Assembly (NCBI GenBank): GCA_964444075.1
Contig: CAYUFF010000036.1
Coordinates: forward strand, 1 to 8,371
Reading direction: 5' to 3'
DNA length: 8,371 nt
Source of the DNA: CAYUFF01 sp964444075
GTDB lineage: Archaea > Aenigmatarchaeota > Aenigmatarchaeia > CG10238-14 > SCSR01
Every line of letters begins with the position of its first letter. The stretch's first letter is position 1. The notes under the pieces were generated by a model, which worked only from the letters and a program-made list of their open reading frames with translations, was not told the origin of the DNA and searched no databases. Of this stretch, positions 1 to 6,311 are shown piece after piece. Position numbers and translations under genes: made by a program.

Positions 1-1294
1 CTGTCTCAACGTCTTCCTGCGGGTTCTCGCAGAGGTATTTTAGAACTTCTGGAATCGCCTCCTTGAACATCTTCCCCTTCGAAACGAAATCGAATACCTC
101 AAAAAAGTGCTCTTCCCTCAGGTTTTCCACCCTCGCTTTTTCTCTCCTCTTCAGGTCCTTGAGAGTTTGGGTCAACGTTCTAGCCACGAGTTTCGCATCC
201 ACTTTGTATTCCTTCACGACACTTTCGAAAGTATCAAGGTAAGGAGACCTTATAATCTCTCTCGCCATGTCCTGAGGTAAGTTGAGTTCTCTGACGAACC
301 TCTCTAGCTTTTTGTCGAGGGTTTCCGGTAAGGATTTCTTCAACGCCTCTATTCTTTCCCTTTCTATCGAGATTGGCTCTATGTCGCACTCTGGATACAT
401 CCTCGCAGCCCCAGGTAAGGGTCTTGTATACCTAGTGGTGCCATCGGGCAGCGCAGCCCTGGTCTCTTCCTTAACTTCTTTTCCCTGCCTGATCAACTCT
501 AACTGCCTCTTCACCTCCAACTCTACGACCTTGGAGAGCATTCCCAACTCTTGAACACCCTTTATCTCGACTCTCGCACCTCCCTCGATGCTCACGTTAA
601 CGTCTTGCCTTATGCTTCCTATTCCCCTTCTCACTTTCCCCGTCGATTTTACTATCATCCCTATTCTTTCGGCGATTTCCTGAATCTCGCTAGGCGTGAA
701 ACCTTCCAGCAAACCCGTGGAAACCTCGACCAATGGTATGCCGAGCCTGTTCAGCCTGTAGTAAACCTTACCGTTCTCTTCCTTCTCGATCGCTGCAGCA
801 TCCTCTTCCAAGCAAACCGTAGAGATTTCTATCCTCCTTCCTTCGTATTCAAACCACCCATCCCTACCCACGACCATCGTCCTCTGAAACCCAGAAGGGT
901 TGCTGCCATCGATAACAGTCTTCCTCATCACGTGAATCTCGTCTGGAATTTTACAGTTGAACAAAAGCGCAACCTTCAAGGCAACTTCCAACGCTTCCTC
1001 GTTAACCTCGTGGGGAGGTTCTTCGTCGAGCTCGACCAAGCAGCTCTCCCCTTCGAAGACGAGATAATAAAAAGTCCTATCTCTCAAATACTCAAACTGA
1101 GCGGCCCTATCGATTTCTCCGAGCTCGGAAGCAACGGGATGCAGCTTCCTCTTTACTATGCTGGCCGGCTCTTTCCTTTCCATCTTCGTCGAACACTTGC
1201 AGAAAAGCTTATGCCTCGTGTTGAGCTGAAAATGTATTTCCAGCCCACACTTTAAACCAAGAGCACGATAGTCTAACTCGTTTTTGCTTTCCAT
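1..1294 (-). CDS. gatE: Glu-tRNA(Gln) amidotransferase subunit E, N-terminal 431 residues (partial)
   Basis: GatE, with GatD, converts Glu-tRNA(Gln) to Gln-tRNA(Gln) in the archaeal cytoplasm; GatE binds the tRNA and activates the glutamate. I translated the minus strand from the ATG at 1294 and found one open frame to the window edge. GatB/GatE signatures are visible: a start region reading LGLKCGLEIHFQLNT (about residues 12-26), the GIPLVEVST stretch, RRGIGSIRQDVNVSI, the GVQELGML stretch, and PGAARMYPECDIEPI (on plus-strand bases about 370-415). That last block precedes the helical tail domain. GatE is usually somewhat over 600 residues, so about a third is missing beyond base 1. No Shine-Dalgarno sequence precedes the ATG, suggesting a leaderless or very short-leader mRNA. 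The ATG gives a normal GatE N-terminus. The ARMYPE block together with the archaeal context favours GatE over GatB. Confidence 0.95.
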   Translation of the reverse strand, partial: MESKNELDYRALGLKCGLEIHFQLNTRHKLFCKCSTKMERKEPASIVKRKLHPVASELGEIDRAAQFEYLRDRTFYYLVFEGESCLVELDEEPPHEVNEEALEVALKVALLFNCKIPDEIHVMRKTVIDGSNPSGFQRTMVVGRDGWFEYEGRRIEISTVCLEEDAAAIEKEENGKVYYRLNRLGIPLVEVSTGLLEGFTPSEIQEIAERIGMIVKSTGKVRRGIGSIRQDVNVSIEGGARVEIKGVQELGMLSKVVELEVKRQLELIRQGKEVKEETRAALPDGTTRYTRPLPGAARMYPECDIEPISIERERIEALKKSLPETLDKKLERFVRELNLPQDMAREIIRSPYLDTFESVVKEYKVDAKLVARTLTQTLKDLKRREKARVENLREEHFFEVFDFVSKGKMFKEAIPEVLKYLCENPQEDVET

Positions 1295-1332
1295 GTAAAA
1301 AGTTTTAAGTAGGAAGAAGCAAAAAATTAATT
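1295..1332. promoter_or_regulatory. Divergent promoter region between gatE and the basic-protein gene
   Basis: Only 38 bases separate the two divergent start codons. On the plus strand, TTTTAA at 1303-1308 is centred about 27 nt before the ATG at 1333, the archaeal TATA-box distance for a leaderless transcript. On the minus strand the best candidate is the A/T run at about 1324-1331, which would place transcription start roughly 8 nt before the gatE ATG. The plus-strand TATA is well supported by its position and by the similar TTTTAAGT boxes used elsewhere here; the minus-strand one is weak. The two core promoters overlap, so both may not be engaged at once. Confidence 0.5.
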
Positions 1333-1536
1333 ATGGTCTCCAAAAAAGATATGGCAAAAGCTTTGACGAAAGCAGAGCTATTGAAAATAGCGAAGAAATT
1401 GAAGATAAAGGCTTCTAAGTCTTGGAGTAAAGAAAAGATAGCCGCAGCACTACCCGCGGCTGAGTTAAGGGCTGCTTACGCGAAGGCTAAAGAGAAGGCT
1501 AAGAAAGCTAAGGAAAAGAAAAGGAGGAAGAAATAG
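1333..1536 (+). CDS. Small basic SAP/Rho-N-like protein with Lys/Ala-rich tail
   Basis: The product is 67 residues and extremely basic. Residues about 12-41 (LTKAELLKIAKKL, a short loop, then SKEKIAAAL) form a helix-loop-helix resembling the SAP domain or the Rho N-terminal domain, both nucleic-acid-binding hairpins. Residues about 42-67 are Ala/Lys/Glu repeats ending in a run of Lys/Arg, much like a histone H1 tail. Most acidic residues are paired with lysines in i/i+3-4 spacing, so the tail is probably a long helix. The gene stands alone, has its own TATA box, and is followed by a pyrimidine-rich terminator. I infer a chromatin-associated or RNA-binding role; the family is not one I can name. 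The start is set by the promoter distance, since there is no Shine-Dalgarno site. Confidence 0.72.
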   Translation: MVSKKDMAKALTKAELLKIAKKLKIKASKSWSKEKIAAALPAAELRAAYAKAKEKAKKAKEKKRRKK

Positions 1537-1559
1537 TTTTGTTCGCATGAGTTTTTGCG

Positions 1560-1590
1560 ACGTTTGGTTTCTTCTTTCTTCTTCCGTTTA
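1560..1590 (+). terminator. Pyrimidine-rich terminator after the basic-protein gene
   Basis: Downstream of the stop at 1536 the plus strand is T-rich, with TTTTT at 1552-1556 and a stretch of repeated TTCTT units at 1568-1590. Archaeal RNA polymerase terminates at U-rich tracts without needing a hairpin, so this is a plausible terminator. It rests on composition only. Confidence 0.4.
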
Positions 1591-1609
1591 GCATAAAGCA
1601 GACTTCACC

Positions 1610-1617
1610 TTTATTTG
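1610..1617 (+). promoter_or_regulatory. TATA box for cca
   Basis: TTTATTTG is centred about 27 nt before the cca ATG at 1641, and no ribosome binding site lies between them, so the transcript is probably leaderless. A perfect 7+1+7 inverted repeat, TTCTTTT-C-AAAAGAA (1621-1635), sits between the TATA box and the predicted transcription start and could be bound by a regulator, though such A/T palindromes also arise by chance. Confidence 0.5.
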
Positions 1618-1640
1618 GGTTTCTTTTCAAAAGAAAAAAC

Positions 1641-3080
1641 ATGGAAGCCGATAGGTACGAGGAAGTTTTGAAGGAAGCTCTAAAGCTCGTGACGCCTTCT
1701 GCGGAAGAAAAGGAAACGGTCGAAAACCTTGCGAGGAAAACGCTGGAGGTTTGCAAGGAAATAGCCGAGGGTTATGGCGGAGAACCCATGCTCGTCGGAA
1801 GTCTCAGGAGGAATACATGGCTTCCCGAAAAGAAAGAGTTCGACATCTTCATACTCTTCCCGACTTCGCTCGAGGAAAGCAAGCTCGAAGAATACGGTCT
1901 GGAAATCGGTAAGAAGGTTTTCGAAAGGATGGGAGGTGAATATGTCATAGAGTACGCGCAGCATCCTTACGTTTCTGGCAAGATAGACGGTGTTAACGTT
2001 GATATAGTTCCGTGCTACAAGGTTGAGTCTGCCGAAAAGATAAGGTCCGCCGTGGACAGGACGCCCTTCCACGTGAGATACGTGGAAAGCAAGCTCACCG
2101 ATCAGCTCGCGAACGAGGTTAGGTTGCTCAAGAAATTCCTGCTCGCCAACGAGATTTACGGAGCTGATGCTAAGACGCAAGGCTTCTCGGGCTACGTCTG
2201 CGAACTGTTGGTGATAAATTACGGTAGCTTCTTGAACGTCCTGAAGGCTTCGCTGGACTGGGAGCCGGGAGTCGTGATAGACCTGGAGAATTTTTACACC
2301 GAGGAGGATTACAAGAACCTTAGGAAGAAATTCAAGGACCACCCGCTAATACTGATAGATCCCACGGACAATAACAGGAACACTACCGCAGCTTTGTCGG
2401 TGAGATGCTTTTACAAGTTCAAGAAGTTGGCGAAAGAATTCCTTTCGTCACCCTCCATAGACTTCTTCGTTAAGAAAGAGGAAAAACCGTTGAGTGAAGA
2501 AGAGTTGAAAGAGTTTTTGAGCAAAAGGGGAACCGAGCTCATCGTCGTAAGTTTCAAACCGCCTCGCGTGGTTCCGGATATCCTTTGGCCACAGCTGAGG
2601 AAGTTTTCGGAAAGGCTGAAGAACATCCTAGAAGAAACCAAGTACGAGTTCAAAGTTCTGGGTAAGGATGTTTTTACCGACGAAAGGGAAATCGCTGTCG
2701 TCTTGCTCGAAATGGAGGTATCGAAGCTTCCTACGGTACAGAAAAGAATAGGACCGCCCGTCTTCAACCTGAAGCACTCCAAGAATTTCCTGGAGAAGTA
2801 CAAGCACGTTGCCATAGCAGGTCCTTACGTAGAGGGTGTTAACTGGTGCGTGGAGGTCGAAAGAAAGTTTCTGACGGCAAAGGACAAGCTGAAGAACATC
2901 TTGGAGGGCGACGAGCAAGAGCTCCTGCTTAAAGGAATACCCAACTACGTAGCCAAACAACTCGCTTCGGAGGGTTTCGAAATAATCTGCGAGGTTGAGA
3001 GGATAGCCTCGTTGATGGAAGAGTTTCCTTGCGTTGGTGTTTTTCTTAGGAAGTACTTTGAGAAGGAGAGGTTGGTGTGA
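1641..3080 (+). CDS. cca: Archaeal (class I) CCA-adding tRNA nucleotidyltransferase
   Basis: Adds or repairs the 3' CCA end of tRNAs from CTP and ATP without a nucleic-acid template. The 479 residues are a normal or slightly long length for the family (Archaeoglobus enzyme about 440). The nucleotidyltransferase head shows VGS at 52-54, then the catalytic carboxylates Glu66 and Asp68 in an EFDIFILFP motif, and Asp121 in VDIVPCY; this Glu-x-Asp plus Asp set matches that known for the Archaeoglobus enzyme. Family blocks follow: SAVDRTPFH (136-144), NEVRLLKKFL (158-167), GFSGYVCELL (181-190) and YGSF (194-197), then the central and RRM-like tail domains. The tRNA-Ser gene in this window lacks an encoded CCA and so would depend on this enzyme. 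The TGA overlaps the start of herA, suggesting co-transcription. Confidence 0.97.
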   Translation: MEADRYEEVLKEALKLVTPSAEEKETVENLARKTLEVCKEIAEGYGGEPMLVGSLRRNTWLPEKKEFDIFILFPTSLEESKLEEYGLEIGKKVFERMGGEYVIEYAQHPYVSGKIDGVNVDIVPCYKVESAEKIRSAVDRTPFHVRYVESKLTDQLANEVRLLKKFLLANEIYGADAKTQGFSGYVCELLVINYGSFLNVLKASLDWEPGVVIDLENFYTEEDYKNLRKKFKDHPLILIDPTDNNRNTTAALSVRCFYKFKKLAKEFLSSPSIDFFVKKEEKPLSEEELKEFLSKRGTELIVVSFKPPRVVPDILWPQLRKFSERLKNILEETKYEFKVLGKDVFTDEREIAVVLLEMEVSKLPTVQKRIGPPVFNLKHSKNFLEKYKHVAIAGPYVEGVNWCVEVERKFLTAKDKLKNILEGDEQELLLKGIPNYVAKQLASEGFEIICEVERIASLMEEFPCVGVFLRKYFEKERLV

Positions 3081-3932
3081 ACATGGCCGTTGCTCCGAGG
3101 GAGATAGGAAAGGTGATATCGACGGAAGATTCGCCCTCGACTAGCAAGTTCACTTTCCTGGTCACAGCAAAAGAAACTAGGATAGGAAAGGGTATGTGGG
3201 TGCAGGTAAGGTTGAGCGATGACGAGAGAATTATCGCGAGGGTCGATGAAGTGGTAAGGACAAACGAAGCCATGGCGAGCTTCGAAGCCGTCAGCGAGAG
3301 CGAGGAAAGAATATTTCCTGTCGAGAGCTACGAATACTTGCTCGGAATCGCTACCCCTCTCGGAGTCTGGAAAGACGGCATGCAGAGTAGGGTGCTAACC
3401 CCTCCGTCACCCGGTAGCAGCGTGGAAGTGGTGGATAACAAGACGTTGGCCGAGTTCTTGGGTTTCGACGAGAATGGGATGGAAATAGGAACGGTAGAGC
3501 TCCACGAGCTTCCGGCAAAGCTTAGCGTTACGAGAACTTTTCAAAGGCACTGCGCGATACTCGCCCAAACCGGCTTCGGAAAATCTTACTTGGTTTCCGT
3601 AATCTTGGAGGAAATCTTGAGGATGGGTAAGGAAAGGCTCATGCCGGGACTCGTAGTGATAGACCACCACGGCGAGTACGTCGGTTTCTCGCAAGATAAA
3701 GAGTTCGGGGAAAGGGTAGCTGTCTACGGGAAGGGAGACATAAAGATAGGGGTTTCTAACTTAACCGCCGAACAGATAGCGGAATTCCAGCCGCACATCA
3801 CCTCGGTAGGAAAACGTGAGCTGAGCAAGGTGCTGGAGGAGTTGAAGAAGAACATTCCTAGCTTTACGTTCAAGGAAGTTCTTTCAGCCATAGAAGTTTC
3901 TGACATTCCAGCGAAAACCAAGCCACCGTTGA

Positions 3933-3973
3933 TTTCCTGGATACAGGGACCTGGACTCGACTGGCCTTTTCGA
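3933..3973 (+). other. Window in which the herA reading frame shifts by +1
   Basis: The upstream frame ends at TAA 3974-3976, and the downstream frame is blocked before 3933 by TGA at 3930-3932, so the change of frame must fall in these 41 bases. Removing one G from the GGG at 3946-3948 would give the continuous peptide ISWIQDLDSTGLFDKF, which matches the usual helix before the GLFD block of HerA proteins. That makes a single inserted G the simplest explanation. Confidence 0.8.
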
Positions 3974-4561
3974 TAAGTTCGATTCCCCGAGCGAGAACGA
4001 GCTCGTAAGGATGGGCTGCCTCAGCGTCATAGACCTTTCTGGATACGTTTCGTTGAAGAACAAGAGGATAATCGTTACGCACCTGGCTAGAAAACTCTTC
4101 AACGCAAGGAAGGAGGGAAGGATACCTCCCTTCATACTCTTCATCGAGGAAGCCCATAATTTCGCTCCCCAGCAGGTCGAAAAATCCGAGGCGATTTCTA
4201 AGAGCGTTATAGAGACGATAGCGAGGGAGGGAAGGAAGTTCGGAGCTTGCCTAACTTTGATCACCCAAAGGCCTGTCAAGCTTTCAACCACAGCCCTGAG
4301 TCAATGTGATACTCACGTAGTGCTCCACGTGAGCAATCCTTACGACCAAGAGCACATAGGGAGGAGTTGCGAAGGGATTAGCAGAGAGTTGCTGAACCTC
4401 TTGCCTGGGTTGAAGGTTGGCGAGGCCATCGTCGCCGGCGGTGCCGTCAACTATCCTGTGATCGTGAAGGTAAGGAAAAGAAAGACCGAGTTGCTTCCTG
4501 TTTCGAAGAGTTTGGAAGAGCTTTGCGAGGAGTTTCGGAGGAAGGTCGAAGACCTTGAAGC

Positions 4562-4569
4562 TTTTAAGT
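4562..4569 (+). promoter_or_regulatory. Internal TATA box before the 70-residue gene
   Basis: TTTTAAGT overlaps the herA stop codon and is centred about 28 nt before the ATG at 4593. It is the same octamer, at nearly the same distance, as the box before the gene at 1333. The ATG has no good Shine-Dalgarno site, so the downstream genes may have their own leaderless promoter. If herA is broken, this would still allow expression of DUF99, the signal peptidase and TFS. Confidence 0.5.
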
Positions 4570-4592
4570 AAGTTCAGGAAAAATTAAAATTC

Positions 4593-4805
4593 ATGGCAAG
4601 TTGCGATGAAAGTTTTGAGAAGCTGCTCAAGTACGAGAAGATTTTGAAGAAAAGTTCCGAAATACTCCGCGTGCTACCGGAGGATTTCCCGAGGGTGCTG
4701 AAAAGGTTTTTGAGGGAGATAGAGGAGATGGAATGCGAGATAAAGAGGTTGAAAAACTCGTTGCAAGGGGAGGAAGGTGAAAAGGAGGGTGAAGAGCGAG
4801 ATTAG
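4593..4805 (+). CDS. Small acidic coiled-coil protein of unknown function
   Basis: The 70-residue product is largely helical. Residues about 8-60 have Leu, Ile and Met at heptad-like spacing (FEKLLKYEKILKK, then IEEMECEIKRLKNSL), followed by a Glu/Gly-rich charged tail. I do not recognise the family. The gene ends 29 bases inside the DUF99 gene and follows herA by 21 bases, so translation is probably coupled with DUF99. The frame is supported by that overlap, by a TATA box at the right distance and by the regular helical pattern. It may be an accessory subunit of a neighbour, but nothing in the sequence says which. Confidence 0.68.
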   Translation: MASCDESFEKLLKYEKILKKSSEILRVLPEDFPRVLKRFLREIEEMECEIKRLKNSLQGEEGEKEGEERD

Positions 4806-5364
4806 GATAGTAGGCTTCGACGACGGCCCTTTCGTTCCGAGGAGTAAGGGAAAGGTTCCTTTGGTGGGTATGATCTATCGTGGCGGTAAGTTTCCTGACG
4901 GAGTTCTCAAGACCGAAGTCGAGGTAGACGGAACTGACGCTACACAAAAAATCATCGAGGTAATAAACAACTCAAGACACAAACCACAGCTTAAAGTAAT
5001 AATGCTCGACGGGATTACCGTAGGTGGTTTCAACGTCGTGGACATAAAGGAGGTTTACGAAAGGACCGGAATCCCCGTGATCGTCATAAACAGGAAGAAG
5101 CCCAACGTGGAAAGGGTGAAGAAAGCTTTGAAAAAGTTTGAAGATTTTGAGGCGAGGTGGAAGTGCATAGAGAATGCAGGAGAAATCAAGAGTTGTGAAG
5201 TCAAGGAGGGTAGGGTTTACTTTCAGCACGTCGGTATCGATGAAGAAACCGCGAAAGAGATAATAAGGCTTAGCGCGACGAGGAGCAACATTCCTGAGCC
5301 GTTGAGAGTAGCCCATCTCGTAGCAGGGGCTATCGTGAAGGGTGAAAGCTATGGCCACGCTTGA
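4777..5364 (+). CDS. DUF99 / UPF0215 family protein (endonuclease V-like fold)
   Basis: A 195-residue archaeal protein of the DUF99 (UPF0215) family. Conserved blocks are plain: GFDDGPF at 13-19, MLDGITVGGFNVVD at 76-89, VIVINRKKPN at 101-110, and the terminal RSNIPEPLRVAHLVAGAI at 169-186. The family is related in fold to endonuclease V and RNase H-like nucleases. The acidic residues Asp15, Asp16 and Asp78 occupy the positions expected of metal ligands, so a DNA repair nuclease role is reasonable but not shown here. The GTG at 4777 has a GGGGAGG run just upstream; GTG 4789 with GGTGA 8 nt upstream is an equally acceptable start and would remove four residues. The gene overlaps both neighbours, which points to translational coupling. 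Confidence 0.92.
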   Translation: MKRRVKSEIRIVGFDDGPFVPRSKGKVPLVGMIYRGGKFPDGVLKTEVEVDGTDATQKIIEVINNSRHKPQLKVIMLDGITVGGFNVVDIKEVYERTGIPVIVINRKKPNVERVKKALKKFEDFEARWKCIENAGEIKSCEVKEGRVYFQHVGIDEETAKEIIRLSATRSNIPEPLRVAHLVAGAIVKGESYGHA

Positions 5365-5920
5365 AGACGTCGTCGACGTTTTCATCCAACTCGGATTGGG
5401 AGCGTTGGGAGCTTTCCTCATCTACCTAATATTAAAGTTCGTTCTCGCAACCCCTACGCCGATCGTTGCCGTGGTGAGCAACTCGATGAAGCACGAAGTT
5501 CCAGAGATAACTCACTACAAGTGGCTCAGGGAAAGGTTCGGTTACAACGATAGCTTCGTCGATTCCTGGCCACTCGCAAACGGGTTTAGCAGGGGTGATA
5601 TGATCATCGTCAAGGGAGAAAAGAAATATAAGGTCGGGGACGTAATAGTCTTCCAAAACCTCTGCGGAGGACCTCCGATAATACACAGGGTGGTGCACAT
5701 AAATCCGGACGGAACCTACCAAACGAAGGGGGATAATAATCCTGGTCAGCTTAAAGTGTTCAAGGGAGGGAAGCTTTGCTACGACGAGACAAGAATCCAA
5801 CCGAAACAAATATATGGGAAGGGGGTAGTAGTTATACCTATGCTCGGCTGGTTCAAAATAAAGGTCGTGGAAGGGTTGGATTGGTTGAGGACTTCGTTAC
5901 TCAAGGCCTTGGGGTGGTAG
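5351..5920 (+). CDS. Archaeal signal peptidase I (S26B family)
   Basis: Membrane-bound serine protease that removes signal peptides from secreted proteins. Numbered from ATG 5351 (189 residues): one N-terminal membrane segment about residues 10-33 (rich in Leu, Gly, Ala and Ile), then the catalytic Ser45 in VVSNSM, the GDMIIV block (82-87), VGDVIVF (95-101), His112 in IIHRVVH, and GDNN at 127-130 with the conserved Asp128. A Ser-His-Asp arrangement, rather than Ser-Lys, marks the archaeal/ER type. The GVVVIPMLGWFKI block (158-170) is typical near the C-terminus; a second short hydrophobic stretch follows. GGTGA at 5341-5345 lies 5 nt before this ATG, so I prefer it to the GTG at 5342. It overlaps the DUF99 gene by 14 bases. 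Confidence 0.93.
   Translation: MATLEDVVDVFIQLGLGALGAFLIYLILKFVLATPTPIVAVVSNSMKHEVPEITHYKWLRERFGYNDSFVDSWPLANGFSRGDMIIVKGEKKYKVGDVIVFQNLCGGPPIIHRVVHINPDGTYQTKGDNNPGQLKVFKGGKLCYDETRIQPKQIYGKGVVVIPMLGWFKIKVVEGLDWLRTSLLKALGW
5911..5917 (+). promoter_or_regulatory. Ribosome binding site that fixes the ATA start of tfs
   Basis: GGGGTGG, overlapping the end of the signal peptidase gene, resembles the archaeal GGAGGTGA Shine-Dalgarno sequence and ends 4 nt before the ATA at 5922. It lies too far upstream (31 and 34 nt) to serve the TTG at 5949 or the ATG at 5952, so it supports initiation at ATA. Confidence 0.6.
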
Positions 5921-5921
5921 C

Positions 5922-6251
5922 ATAGAGTTTTGCGAGAATTGCGGTAGCTTGATGGTCGTCGAAAGGAAGGGAAAGAGCACGTATCTAGTTTGCAAGAAGT
6001 GTGGGAAGAAGAAAAAGTTTAAAGGAAAGTTCCTGGTTACCGAGGTCGTCAGTCATCCAGAGGAAAAGAAGATCGTGGTGATGAAGAGGAGGGAAGAGGA
6101 GGAAGAACTTCCCAAGACGAAGATAATCTGCCCGAAGTGTGGGAACGACGAGGCTTACTGGTACATGCAGCAAACTAGGAGTGCTGACGAGCCCCCTACG
6201 CTTTTTTATAAATGCACGAAGTGTGGCTATTCCTGGAGGTCCTATGGGTAG
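5922..6251 (+). CDS. tfs: Transcription elongation factor TFS (TFIIS/RPB9-like), apparent ATA start
   Basis: TFS rescues backtracked archaeal RNA polymerase by stimulating transcript cleavage. The frame encodes an N-terminal zinc ribbon (Cys4, Cys7, Cys24, Cys27; EFCENCGSLM and VCKKC), a charged linker, and a C-terminal zinc ribbon (Cys70, Cys73, Cys98, Cys101) carrying the catalytic Asp89-Glu90 pair in TRSADEP. At 109 residues it matches the family length. The frame has no ATG, GTG or TTG until 5949, which would delete the first two cysteines. TFS proteins usually begin Met-x-Phe-Cys, and here ATA-GAG-TTT-TGC sits exactly at that point, 4 nt after GGGGTGG, so I start at ATA. A consensus error (true ATG) is the main alternative. 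It is last in the gene set and starts one base after the signal peptidase stop. Confidence 0.92.
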   Translation: MEFCENCGSLMVVERKGKSTYLVCKKCGKKKKFKGKFLVTEVVSHPEEKKIVVMKRREEEEELPKTKIICPKCGNDEAYWYMQQTRSADEPPTLFYKCTKCGYSWRSYG

Positions 6252-6271
6252 GTTTTAATTTGTTCTCTTCT
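6252..6271 (+). terminator. T-rich terminator after tfs
   Basis: The bases right after the TFS stop are GGTTTTAATTTGTTCTCTTC-like, a U-rich tract suited to archaeal termination and placed between tfs and the tRNA promoter. Based on composition alone. Confidence 0.4.
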
Positions 6272-6285
6272 TAAAAGAATTATAG
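6271..6285 (+). promoter_or_regulatory. TATA region for tRNA-Ser
   Basis: TTAAAAGAATTATAG lies 27-41 nt upstream of the first tRNA base (6312). The centre of AATTATAG is about 30 nt away, consistent with a start close to the mature 5' end or with a short leader trimmed by RNase P. Confidence 0.5.
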
Positions 6286-6311
6286 ACTCAAGGTTTGACG
6301 TGAGGATGAAA

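Larger units (their letters stand above)
3083..4571 (+). pseudogene. herA: HerA-family DNA-processing ATPase, interrupted by a one-base frameshift
   Basis: HerA is a hexameric, bidirectional DNA translocase that works with the NurA nuclease (and Mre11-Rad50) in archaeal DNA-end resection. The first frame (ending TAA at 3974-3976) holds the N-terminal HAS-barrel (about residues 5-90), the Walker A motif AQTGFGKS and the VVIDHHGEY block. A second frame (open from 3933, ending 4571) reads through TGLFDKFDSPSENE, VIDLSGYVSL, the Walker B motif FILFIEEAHNF (about 4131-4163), the LITQRP sensor block, and NPYDQEHIGRS near the presumed arginine finger. Joined, they give about 497 residues, normal for HerA, with nothing missing. 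DHHGEY replaces the usual DPHGEY. ATG 3083 has GGTG 5 nt upstream; GTG 3077 is an alternative with GGAG 8 nt upstream. No NurA gene lies in the window. The break may be sequencing error, a true mutation or recoding. Confidence 0.92.

Noticed and set aside
282..1255. Two plus-strand open frames of 90 and 234 codons
   Set aside because: They lie opposite gatE, whose conserved GatB/E blocks are clear on the minus strand; the plus-strand peptides look like shadow translations with no recognisable motifs or ribosome binding sites.
1680..2960. Minus-strand open frames opposite cca
   Set aside because: Antisense shadows of a gene with all catalytic residues present; no promoters or ribosome binding sites on that strand.
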